A stretch of DNA of 12,884 bases from Deltaproteobacteria bacterium UBA4427. Its GTDB lineage: Bacteria; Myxococcota_A; UBA9160; UBA4427. Below, piece by piece: positions 6,804 to 12,884 of this stretch (position 1 is the first letter of the stretch; each line of letters opens with the position of its first letter). The position numbers and the translations under genes are program-made. The stretch covers positions 1 to 12,884 of the forward strand of contig DGPZ01000051.1 in NCBI GenBank assembly GCA_002390675.1, read 5' to 3'. Below the pieces are notes generated by a model. That model did no database searches. It was not told the origin of the DNA and was given only the letters and a program-made list of their open reading frames with translations.

Positions 6804-7997
6804 ATGTTCTTCCTTTTCGATTTCGCCAACTACTTCAAGATGCTCGGTCTCGCCTGGAACGAAAAGGTTCCGAAGGCTCGGTATCGCTATCTCGCGGTAT
6901 TGCTGATCGGCGTGCCGATCACCTCGACGTTTCACGCGATCTGCTTTTTTCTGGACGGGATCTTCTACCCCGACCTTCGGAAGGTAAACGTCGAAGAGCC
7001 GATCTTTATGGTGGGACATGCGCGAAGTGGAACGACACTGACGCATCGCTTGCTCTCCCAGGACGGAGGCCGATTCAGTTCCTTCCTTCTCTACGAACTC
7101 TATTTTCCGTCGCTGATCCAGAAGAAGGTGATCCGTTGGATTGCGCGCTTGGACGAAGAACATTGGCGTGGACTTCTTGCTGGGCAGGTCCAGGCATGGG
7201 AAGAGTGGCGCTACGGGCGCATGCGGAACATGCATTCCATGGGGCTCACGCAGCCCGAAGAGGACGATATCGTTCTCTATTGGTCCATGGCCGCAGGGTT
7301 TTGGATTACGAAGATGCCCTATATGGGCGACCTCGACTTTTATGCGATGAACGATTGGACGCCGCGCAAACGTCGCCGATACAACAATTTCTATCGCGAG
7401 TGTGTTAGGCGTCAGCTCTATCTGAATGGGACGCAGCTGATCCATCTCAGTAAGAACCCGATGTACTCTGGTCGCGTTGCTTCGCTCATCGAAGCTTTCC
7501 CAGACTGCAAAATCATAGTCAACGTTCGAAACCCCTATGAGACGATTCCGAGCCTCATGTCGCTTATGCGCGGCGGTTGGAAGGGGATGGGCTGGGATGA
7601 TGCTCAGCAGGCGGAGACGCTATCGATTCTCGCGGACCAGTCCTTCGATACGTATTTGCATCCAATCGAGGCGCTTGATGCGAACCCGAATACGAAAGCC
7701 GCGATCATCGACTACCGCGATCTCACTTCGGATCCCGCGGCGACGATAGAGAAGCTCTACAGCGATCTCGATCTACCCATGACCAAGCAATACCAAGAAG
7801 TCCTGGCGCAACAAGGCAAGCGTGAGCGGAAGCACAACGCAAAGCATGAATACAGCCTCGAGCAATTTGGCCTGGAGGCCGACGAAATCCGTACGCGCCT
7901 CGATGTGCTCTTTGACCGCTTCGGATGGGAAGATGAAGCGCCGGATGCCGGGGGCGATGACTCGCCGGCTGTGATCGGAGGCACTCCTGACGTGTAG
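6804..7997 (+). CDS. sulfotransferase family protein (PAPS-dependent)
   Basis: This 397-residue protein carries the sulfotransferase PAPS-binding loop GHARSGTTL (71-79), equivalent to the 5'-phosphosulfate loop. A later block has HLSKNP (214-219) and IIVNVRNPYETIPSLMSL (237-254), which holds the 3'-phosphate-binding arginine R242 and serine S250. It should transfer sulfate from PAPS to a hydroxyl or amine on a lipid, glycan or small molecule. A hydrophobic stretch at about 29-50 may anchor or attach it to the membrane, as in several bacterial sulfotransferases of this type. The C-terminal 25 residues are acidic and glycine-rich. A longer reading from TTG 6708 would overlap the divergent VTT gene and adds 32 residues without homologous character, so ATG 6804 is preferred, though its ribosome site is weak. 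The crotonase gene follows after 86 bases on the same strand. Confidence 0.88.
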   Translation: MFFLFDFANYFKMLGLAWNEKVPKARYRYLAVLLIGVPITSTFHAICFFLDGIFYPDLRKVNVEEPIFMVGHARSGTTLTHRLLSQDGGRFSSFLLYELYFPSLIQKKVIRWIARLDEEHWRGLLAGQVQAWEEWRYGRMRNMHSMGLTQPEEDDIVLYWSMAAGFWITKMPYMGDLDFYAMNDWTPRKRRRYNNFYRECVRRQLYLNGTQLIHLSKNPMYSGRVASLIEAFPDCKIIVNVRNPYETIPSLMSLMRGGWKGMGWDDAQQAETLSILADQSFDTYLHPIEALDANPNTKAAIIDYRDLTSDPAATIEKLYSDLDLPMTKQYQEVLAQQGKRERKHNAKHEYSLEQFGLEADEIRTRLDVLFDRFGWEDEAPDAGGDDSPAVIGGTPDV

Positions 7998-8083
7998 GCT
8001 GGGGCTGCCGGTGGAGTGGGTGGGGCGGCTGGAATCGGCGGGGATACGATGACTCGCTTCTGTGCATTTGCTACCGAACGTGT

Positions 8084-8857
8084 ATGACGCAAGCGCTTCA
8101 CGTGGAAACGGACATGCTCGAGGTTGAGCACGACGACCGGATTCTTACGATCCGGCTCAATCGACCGGATGCTCTGAACTCCTTCCGCCCCGAAATGCTG
8201 ATCGGGATTGCCGAACTCGCAGAGGCCGCCATCGGCCGCGAAGATGTGGGCGTGATTATCATAGAGGGGGCGGGTCGCGCGTTCTCCGCAGGCGTTGATC
8301 TTCGCGTGTTGCAGGGGATCGACCCGAAGGCAGGCAAGATCGGGGATATCTTCGATGCTCCAGCGCGCCGTGCCTATCTCGCTTTGCGGAACGTTGACGT
8401 GCCGGTGATTGCAAAAGTACACGGCGCTTGTTTTACGGGCGCGCTCGAAATCGCGCTTCACTGCGACTTCATCTTCACGACCGACGATGCCAAATTCGGC
8501 GACACGCATACGAAGTTTGGACTGCGCCCGACTTGGGGCATGAGCCAGACTCTCGCGCAGGCCGTCGGTGTGCGGCGAGCGAAGGAGCTTTCGTTTACGG
8601 CGCGGATCTTTCGTGGGCCCGAGGCGCTCTCGATGGGGTTGGCGAACGACTCGGTGAAAGACAAAGACGCACTCGACGCGTTAGTTGCTGACCGGGCAAA
8701 TTCCATTGCCGGTAATTCCCGTGCCGCGGTCTCAGCAATGAAAACGCTCTATGGGCTCGCGCAGGAGGGTCATTCGATGAACGAAGGCCTCGAACGAGAA
8801 CTCTCCCTCGAGTTTCCGGAGATTGCGGATACTGCCGAGCGCCTTTCGGAATTTTGA
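8084..8857 (+). CDS. enoyl-CoA hydratase/isomerase (crotonase superfamily)
   Basis: This 257-residue crotonase-fold protein acts on acyl-CoA thioesters. The N-terminal strand block ILTIRLNRPDALNSF (20-34), the first oxyanion-hole loop RAFSAGVDL (65-73) and the second one GACFTGALEIAL (114-125) are clear. E122 corresponds to the first catalytic glutamate of enoyl-CoA hydratase. The position of the second glutamate is taken by H142 in KFGDTHTKFG (137-146), so simple hydratase chemistry is uncertain. The FGDTH...G-WG-SQ pattern is, from memory, that of a widespread EchA-like subgroup. ATG 8084 has no clear ribosome site; ATG 8114 (M11) has GGAA six bases upstream and is an equally good start, giving 247 residues. 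It lies 86 bases after the sulfotransferase and 101 bases before the LLM oxidoreductase, all on the same strand. Confidence 0.92.
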   Translation: MTQALHVETDMLEVEHDDRILTIRLNRPDALNSFRPEMLIGIAELAEAAIGREDVGVIIIEGAGRAFSAGVDLRVLQGIDPKAGKIGDIFDAPARRAYLALRNVDVPVIAKVHGACFTGALEIALHCDFIFTTDDAKFGDTHTKFGLRPTWGMSQTLAQAVGVRRAKELSFTARIFRGPEALSMGLANDSVKDKDALDALVADRANSIAGNSRAAVSAMKTLYGLAQEGHSMNEGLERELSLEFPEIADTAERLSEF

Positions 8858-8876
8858 CAGCCCCTACACCGCGACT

Positions 8877-8899
8877 GGCCGCTCTGCTTGAGAGCGGTC
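8877..8899 (+). terminator. hairpin after the crotonase gene, possible terminator
   Basis: GGCCGCTCT (8877-8885) pairs with AGAGCGGTC (8891-8899) over nine positions (one G-T wobble) around the five-base loop GCTTG. It starts 20 bases after the crotonase stop. The following bases are GTTGACTG, not a T-run, so it may be only a transcript-end or processing hairpin. Confidence 0.4.
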
Positions 8900-8958
8900 G
8901 TTGACTGTCTGCTGAGGCTGAAGCTGAAGTTAACGAAGCTTACGATAGAGAGTCACGT

Positions 8959-9861
8959 ATGAAATTTGGTATTCGGATTCCCCCGCCGCAGATGGGCCCC
9001 ATCGCCGACCCCGACTTCGTCGTACGTTATGCGCAGCTGGTCGAGTCGTTGGGCTTCGAGTCGCTTTGGACGATCGACCATGCCGTCATGCATGCGACTT
9101 ACGATTCCCGGTACCCGTACAAGACGACGGGGCGGACGCCGTTGCCCCCGGACTCAAATATGCCGGATCCTTTGATCTTGATGGCTTTGCTCGCGGGAGC
9201 GACGGAGCGGATTCGGCTCGGGACCTCGATGCTGATCCTTCCGCAAAGACACCCGATCATCCTGGCCAAAGAACTCGCCACCCTCGATCAATATTCGAAG
9301 GGGCGAATTACGCTTGGTGTCGGCGTCGGATGGGTGAAAGAAGAGGTTCTGGATCTGAAACAGAATTTCGGAGATCGCGGACGCCGCACGAACGAGTGGA
9401 TCGAAGTAATGAAGGCACTTTGGGACGAGGGCGTTTCCGCGTATCAGGGTGACTACTTTCAATTCGAGGGCGTGATCAGCAATCCGAAGCCTGTACAGGA
9501 AGGAGGCGTCCCTCTGATGATTGGGGGACATAGCGAGGCGGCTGCGAAACGTGCCGGTCGCTACGGCGACGAGTTCTATCCGCATTGGTCGACGCGAGGG
9601 CCGGATAAAGAAGCGCTCGAGACGCTATGGCCCTTCGTTACGGAAACGGCTGCGGCATGTGGTCGTGATTCCGACGCCGTCAAATTGACTTTGACGAGCA
9701 CGAGCGATGCCAAAACGTCGCGCGAGACCGCAGAATTCTGTCGTGAGCTGGGGGCAGATCGCGTTGTTGTGTTGCCGCCAAAGGGCACGCTAGAGGGTTC
9801 GCTGCCCGATGAGTTGGCGCGATTCCGAGAAGAAGTCTTAGTTCCGTTAGGCGGAGAATAA
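8959..9861 (+). CDS. LLM-class flavin-dependent oxidoreductase (luciferase-like, probably F420-type)
   Basis: This 300-residue cytoplasmic TIM barrel belongs to the luciferase-like monooxygenase superfamily. Family blocks are visible in order: FESLWTIDHAVM (33-44) with D40-H41; RIRLGTSMLILPQRHP (84-99); LATLDQYSKGRITLGVGVGW (106-125); FGDRGRRTNEW (137-147); VPLMIGGHSEAAAKRAGRYGD (184-204, the cofactor-side loop); and a C-terminal segment ending in ELGADRVVVLP (263-273). Members use FMN or coenzyme F420 to oxidise or reduce small hydrophobic substrates. The overall pattern resembles the F420-dependent group, but the cofactor is an inference because no F420 synthesis gene lies in the window. 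The ATG at 8959 directly precedes the typical MKFGIRIP N-terminus, and only a weak AGAGAG ribosome site is seen. The EthD gene begins 31 bases after its stop, so both are probably one transcript. Confidence 0.93.
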   Translation: MKFGIRIPPPQMGPIADPDFVVRYAQLVESLGFESLWTIDHAVMHATYDSRYPYKTTGRTPLPPDSNMPDPLILMALLAGATERIRLGTSMLILPQRHPIILAKELATLDQYSKGRITLGVGVGWVKEEVLDLKQNFGDRGRRTNEWIEVMKALWDEGVSAYQGDYFQFEGVISNPKPVQEGGVPLMIGGHSEAAAKRAGRYGDEFYPHWSTRGPDKEALETLWPFVTETAAACGRDSDAVKLTLTSTSDAKTSRETAEFCRELGADRVVVLPPKGTLEGSLPDELARFREEVLVPLGGE

Positions 9862-9892
9862 TCGCGCGACCCGCGCGGCGAGAGGGCAAACG

Positions 9893-10258
9893 ATGATCAA
9901 GCTGGTTTTCTGTTGTCGGCGAAAACAAGGCATGACGCGCGAGGAATTCCAAACGCGTTGGCTGGATGAACACGGTCCCCTCGTGCGAAAGGTGCGGGAA
10001 CATCTGCCCATGATGAAGAGATACGTGCAAAGCCATTCGCTTCCCGACGAAATCAGCGAAGGCGTTCGCGCCCCGCGACGTGCGGGTCCCGCCTATGACG
10101 GCATTACCGAGGTCTGGTTCGATGACCTTGAATCGATCGGGGGAGATGGAAGTGAGGCAGCGCTTGCAGCCGGCCGAGCGCTCGTAGTGGATGAGTCTGA
10201 ATTCCTCGACCTACCAAACTGCGCGGTCTTCCTGACCGAGGAACACGAGATCTTCTGA
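9893..10258 (+). CDS. EthD-domain protein (ferredoxin-like fold)
   Basis: This 121-residue protein has the EthD/dimeric alpha-beta barrel pattern: the first strand IKLVFCCRRK (2-11), the helix MTREEFQTRWLDEHGPLVRK (14-33) with conserved H27-G28, the strand DGITEVWFDDLE (69-80) and the C-terminal block DESEFLDLPNCAVFLTEE (100-117). EthD proteins accompany oxidative degradation of ethers and other xenobiotics and are often dimeric; their exact chemistry is mostly undefined, and some relatives decarboxylate or cyclise. GAGGG at 9882-9886 lies six bases before the ATG. It follows the LLM oxidoreductase by 31 bases and is likely co-transcribed, which suggests that it acts in the same step or on its product. 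It converges on the small unrecognised gene with a 55-base gap that shows no hairpin. Confidence 0.88.
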   Translation: MIKLVFCCRRKQGMTREEFQTRWLDEHGPLVRKVREHLPMMKRYVQSHSLPDEISEGVRAPRRAGPAYDGITEVWFDDLESIGGDGSEAALAAGRALVVDESEFLDLPNCAVFLTEEHEIF

Positions 10259-10313
10259 GCTCCTGCGTCTTCCCTCCCGCGTCCTGCACTTACGTCTCAC
10301 GGCCTGCAGATGT

Positions 10314-10634
10314 CTAGGGCTCGATGTGCGCCCGTAAGAGACCACGCAGCTCGTCGACCCATCCCTTGCTTCTCGCGAATTCGATCATCGAGTCGCATCC
10401 GTCCCGCCACTTTGCTCCGCCGAATTTTCCACCGAGCGCATGGAGTCGCTGGATTTGGATCCATACGTGACCCTCTTCTCCGGCTTTCGCGTCTGCGCCG
10501 AAGGCGGCGAGGATCGCCGCTTGGTCTCGACCGGGAGCAGTTACAGAAAACGCAGTAAAGGTGTCGGCGTCGTCGAGGCTAATCGTTGAATCCGAATGAA
10601 CATGAATGATCAAAATGGGCTCCTCCTCTGACAT
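10314..10634 (-). CDS. small protein of unknown function
   Basis: I do not recognise a family for this 106-residue soluble protein. It begins with an acidic MSEEEP, then a hydrophobic strand with HVHSD (11-15), a patch rich in D/T/S, a helix AAILAAFGADAKAGEEG (39-55), a strand HVWIQIQRLHALGGK (56-70), then C80 and a helix ending in IEFARSKGWVDELRGLLRAHIE (84-105). The amino-acid pattern, with alternating strands and helices, looks like a real folded protein of alpha/beta type. A longer reading from ATG 10679 adds 15 residues rich in S, R and P and is less convincing; neither start has a clear ribosome site. It is divergent from the DUF3604 gene with an 86-base gap, and converges on the EthD gene. 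Two histidines in HVH could bind metal, but that is speculation. Confidence 0.6.
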   Translation of the reverse strand: MSEEEPILIIHVHSDSTISLDDADTFTAFSVTAPGRDQAAILAAFGADAKAGEEGHVWIQIQRLHALGGKFGGAKWRDGCDSMIEFARSKGWVDELRGLLRAHIEP

Positions 10635-10708
10635 TCGTGCCGAAAACGCAGATGGCCGTTCCCTTGCAGAGGGTACCATCCCCGCGTCTCATCCCGCCTA
10701 TTAGTCTC

Positions 10709-10714
10709 AAGGAG
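10709..10714 (+). promoter_or_regulatory. ribosome binding site that sets the DUF3604 start
   Basis: AAGGAG lies six bases before ATG 10721, which is directly followed by a signal peptide. The longer in-frame GTG at 10637 has no such site and would put 28 polar residues before the signal sequence. Confidence 0.8.
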
Positions 10715-10720
10715 CTTCGC

Positions 10721-12667
10721 ATGCCTCGTCTCTTTCTGCGCCCCTTCCCGCGTCTCTTGCTGTGCCTAGGGTCGCTCGCGATCCTGTTGGTCTCTTCGGC
10801 AGCGAGTGGCGAGGGCTATTCGCCTTACGCCGAAGACGAACTCCCGCGGAACGTCTATTTCGGGGATACGCACATTCATTCGAGCTGGTCGGCGGATGCG
10901 GGCAACATGGGCAATCGCCGGATTGACCCGGAGCAGGTCTACCGGTTTTCACGCGGCGAGACAGTCACAGCGCATAACGGCATGCCCGTGAAGCTGCGTC
11001 GGCCCCTCGACTTTATCTTGTTGAGTGATCATGCCGAGTATTTGGGCGTGATGAATATGCTCGACGAAAAAGATCCAGTGTTGCTCAATACCGAAACAGG
11101 AAAACGCTGGTCGGAATGGCGATCGGCGGGCGAGGACTTGAAAGTCTTCGCGGATTTCGGCATCTCGCTCCTCGAAAGTCGTGACATTATTCAGGATAAA
11201 GAGGTTGAACGGACAGCTTGGAGTCGCGTCATTGCGAACGCCGACCGATGGAACGATCCGGGCCGCTTTACCGCGTTCATCGGATACGAATGGACCTCGA
11301 CGCCAAACGGGAAAAATCTCCATCGCAACGTGATCTTCGCCGACGATGCTTCTCTTGCGGGACAGGTCATCCCCGTCAGTTCCTTCGATGACCCACGTCC
11401 TGAATCGCTATGGGCTTTTATGGGGGAATATGAGAATAAGACCGGCGGACGCATTCTGGCGATCCCGCATAACTCGAACGTCTCAGGCGGGCTGATGTTT
11501 GCGCTCGAAGACTCGGACGGAAATCCGATCGACAAGGCCTACGCGGAAGAACGTGCACGGCGCGAGCCCCTCGTCGAAGTAACGCAGTACAAGGGAGATA
11601 GCGAAGCTCATCCGTTTCTTTCGCCTAACGACGAGTTTGCGGACTACGAGACTTGGGATCGTGCCGCCCTCGGCGCCGCTGGCCACGAGGATTCCTATTT
11701 TCAGGCGGAGTACGCGCGCCCGGCGCTCAAAAATGGTCTGGTGCTTGAGAGCCAGCTTGGGATCAACCCGTTCAAGTTCGGACTGATAGGGAGTACCGAT
11801 GCGCACACGGGGCTCGGTGCCGCCGGCGAAGACAATTTCTGGGGGAAGGCGACGAAGACAGAGGCCTCTGCAGATCGATGGAAGTCGGGACTCTTTCCCG
11901 AGATTCCGGCGGGCAGCGACTTCCAAGTGCCTGAAGGGACGAGTGACGGAGTGCTTGAAAACTTCGCGGCCCAGAGTGCTTCGGTGCAGTGGTACGAATG
12001 GGAGATGGCCGCCTCTGGCTATGCCGCGGTTTGGGCGAAGGAGAATACTCGCGCGGCAATCTTCGAAGCGATGCAGCGTCGAGAGACCTATGCAACGACC
12101 GGCCCGCGCATGACTGTTCGATTCTTTGGGGGCTTTGAGTTCGAGGATGAGGACGCCAGCAATCCCGACCTAGCACGAGTCGGCTATGCGAAGGGCGTGC
12201 CCATGGGTGGCGACCTTGTAGGTGCGGATCGCGGGAAAGCGAAGGCGCCAAGCTTTTTGGTCGCTGCATTGAGAGATCCGGAGGGTGCGAATTTGGACCG
12301 CGTGCAGATCGTGAAGGGCTGGCTCGACGAAAGCGGAGCGACCCGGGAGCGGATCTATGATGTCGCTGTTTCGGATGGACGTCGAATCGGCTGGAAGGGT
12401 CGCGCGCAGAAGTCGGTCGGTTCAACAGTCGATGTAGAGAATGCGAGTTGGTCAAACTCCATCGGAGCGAGCTCGCTCGTGACGTATTGGCAGGATCCAA
12501 ATTTCGAGCCTACGCAGCGCGCATTCTATTACGTCCGCGTGATCGAAATTCCGAAGCCGCGCTGGACCGCCTACGACGCGAAATATTTCGGAGTGAAAAT
12601 GGATGACCAGGTTCCCATGACTACGCAGGACCGCGCCTATACCTCTCCGATTTGGTACACGCCGTAA
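10721..12667 (+). CDS. secreted DUF3604 protein (PHP-like metal-binding fold)
   Basis: This 648-residue protein begins with a Sec signal peptide: basic start, hydrophobic stretch about 12-26, probable cleavage after AAS or ASG near 29-30. It is thus periplasmic or secreted. The mature part matches DUF3604 over its full length. VYFGDTHIHSSWSADAG (45-61) holds H51, H53 and D59; LDFILLSDHAEYLG (96-109) holds D103, H104 and E106; FIGYEWTS (187-194) has E190; H201 follows in LHRNVIF. IPHNSN has H250, GSTDAHTG has D360 and H362, and TYATTGPRM precedes a C-terminal domain ending in AYTSPIWYTP. The set of histidines and acids resembles the multi-metal centre of PHP-domain phosphoesterases, so a hydrolase role is plausible, but I know of no fixed reaction. 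Length is normal for the family. It is divergent from the small unknown gene. Confidence 0.9.
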   Translation: MPRLFLRPFPRLLLCLGSLAILLVSSAASGEGYSPYAEDELPRNVYFGDTHIHSSWSADAGNMGNRRIDPEQVYRFSRGETVTAHNGMPVKLRRPLDFILLSDHAEYLGVMNMLDEKDPVLLNTETGKRWSEWRSAGEDLKVFADFGISLLESRDIIQDKEVERTAWSRVIANADRWNDPGRFTAFIGYEWTSTPNGKNLHRNVIFADDASLAGQVIPVSSFDDPRPESLWAFMGEYENKTGGRILAIPHNSNVSGGLMFALEDSDGNPIDKAYAEERARREPLVEVTQYKGDSEAHPFLSPNDEFADYETWDRAALGAAGHEDSYFQAEYARPALKNGLVLESQLGINPFKFGLIGSTDAHTGLGAAGEDNFWGKATKTEASADRWKSGLFPEIPAGSDFQVPEGTSDGVLENFAAQSASVQWYEWEMAASGYAAVWAKENTRAAIFEAMQRRETYATTGPRMTVRFFGGFEFEDEDASNPDLARVGYAKGVPMGGDLVGADRGKAKAPSFLVAALRDPEGANLDRVQIVKGWLDESGATRERIYDVAVSDGRRIGWKGRAQKSVGSTVDVENASWSNSIGASSLVTYWQDPNFEPTQRAFYYVRVIEIPKPRWTAYDAKYFGVKMDDQVPMTTQDRAYTSPIWYTP

Positions 12668-12767
12668 CTCAGGCGGGTGCCACAGGCGCGATAACGCCCG
12701 CGCGGGTCTTGCGTCGCAGGATCCGAAACTCGCGCCGCTTCCACGTGTAGTCCGGCATCGCGCTTGG
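12668..12767. other. spacer at right end with a possible micro-ORF
   Basis: This 100-base gap lies between the convergent DUF3604 gene and the partial dehydrogenase. On the minus strand 12669-12758 reads as an uninterrupted 29-codon frame beginning MPDYTWKRRE and rich in arginine and lysine, just 9 bases past the dehydrogenase stop. No good ribosome site precedes it. No hairpin with a T-run is seen, so there is no visible terminator for either gene. Confidence 0.3.
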
Positions 12768-12884
12768 TTAGGGGACGATGATCCCGCGGCCGACCATCTT
12801 GCCTGCCGCCAGCCGTGCGAAGGCTTTGCTTGAGTCCGTGATGTCGAAAAACTCTACGTCGTTGCGGAGGAGCCCCTGGTCGCC
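12768..12884 (-). CDS. C-terminus of a probable medium-chain dehydrogenase/reductase (partial)
   Basis: The last 38 codons of a gene that continues past the right edge are open on the minus strand and end in TAA at 12768. The peptide has the shape of the zinc-type alcohol dehydrogenase/quinone reductase C-terminus: an acidic hydrophobic strand (VEFFDITDSS), then a helix AFARLAAGKMVGRG and a final strand GIIVP. In that superfamily the closing helix with EAF..L..G...GK.V is the standard end. Without the catalytic domain the substrate, cofactor and zinc content are unknown. Identification rests on a short segment, so another dehydrogenase-like family is possible. Confidence 0.5.
   Translation of the reverse strand, partial: GDQGLLRNDVEFFDITDSSKAFARLAAGKMVGRGIIVP

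Noticed and set aside
6662..7408. 248-codon plus-strand frame over the VTT/sulfotransferase junction
   Set aside because: It is a frame-shifted reading of the sulfotransferase; the PAPS loop and arginine block lie in the other frame.
7757..8509. 250-codon minus-strand frame spanning sulfotransferase end and crotonase
   Set aside because: It is antisense to two genes with clear motifs; its length reflects GC-rich codon bias on the opposite strand.
8901..8946. TTGACT and later TACGAT as a promoter for the LLM gene
   Set aside because: Spacing between the two is about 34 bases, far from the 16-18 of a sigma-70 promoter, and no better -10 box lies in between.
10637..10720. Upstream GTG start for the DUF3604 gene
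   Set aside because: ATG 10721 has AAGGAG six bases upstream and is followed at once by a signal peptide.
11772..12500. 242-codon minus-strand frame inside DUF3604
   Set aside because: It is a S/R/P-rich antisense shadow of a gene with conserved motifs throughout.
1..12884. A defence island, CRISPR, toxin-antitoxin or mobile element
   Set aside because: No nuclease, helicase, reverse transcriptase, transposase, integrase, toxin-like gene pair or regularly spaced repeat was seen.

Overview
The window looks like a chromosomal stretch of a free-living Gram-negative bacterium with moderately GC-rich DNA. Evidence for this is a Tat/lipobox-exported enzyme, a Sec-exported DUF3604 protein, Shine-Dalgarno sites of AGGAG type, and a mix of accessory catabolic families (LLM flavin oxidoreductase, EthD, crotonase, SDR, sulfotransferase) that is common in uncultured environmental proteobacteria-like and myxobacteria-like lineages. 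The lineage is an inference from gene content and cannot be fixed from this sequence. I see no rRNA, tRNA, CRISPR array, insertion sequence, integrase or phage gene.

Layout. 57-1292 (-) is a Tat-exported lipoprotein amidohydrolase, divergent from 1384-2232 (+), a sugar-phosphate-isomerase-like TIM barrel enzyme. The latter converges on 2229-3653 (-), a GPH/MelB-type sugar:cation symporter, and the two stop codons share the bases CTAG. A 179-bp spacer rich in inverted repeats separates the symporter from 3833-4705 (-), a short-chain dehydrogenase. After a 249-bp spacer comes a two-gene membrane operon on the minus strand: a VTT/TVP38-type protein (5920-6726), translationally coupled by an overlapping TAGTG to a cation diffusion facilitator (4955-5920).

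From about 6.8 kb the genes run on the plus strand: a PAPS-type sulfotransferase (6804-7997), a crotonase-fold enzyme (8084-8857), an LLM-class flavin/F420 oxidoreductase (8959-9861) and an EthD-domain protein (9893-10258). A small unrecognised protein (10314-10634, -) is divergent from a secreted DUF3604 protein (10721-12667, +). The window closes with the C-terminus of what is probably a medium-chain dehydrogenase/reductase (12768-12884, -), which runs off the right edge.

How the genes fit together. The amidohydrolase, TIM-barrel isomerase and GPH symporter could form a small uptake-and-processing locus for a sugar-like or glycosidic substrate. The crotonase, LLM, EthD, SDR and MDR genes look like parts of catabolism of a hydrophobic or CoA-linked compound. 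Both readings are inferences from neighbourhood. No toxin-antitoxin, defence or classical biosynthetic cluster is evident. The most notable points are the exported amidohydrolase with a private cysteine pair, the crotonase lacking the second catalytic glutamate, the coupled VTT-CDF pair, the unrecognised protein beside DUF3604, and several inverted-repeat elements in spacers.
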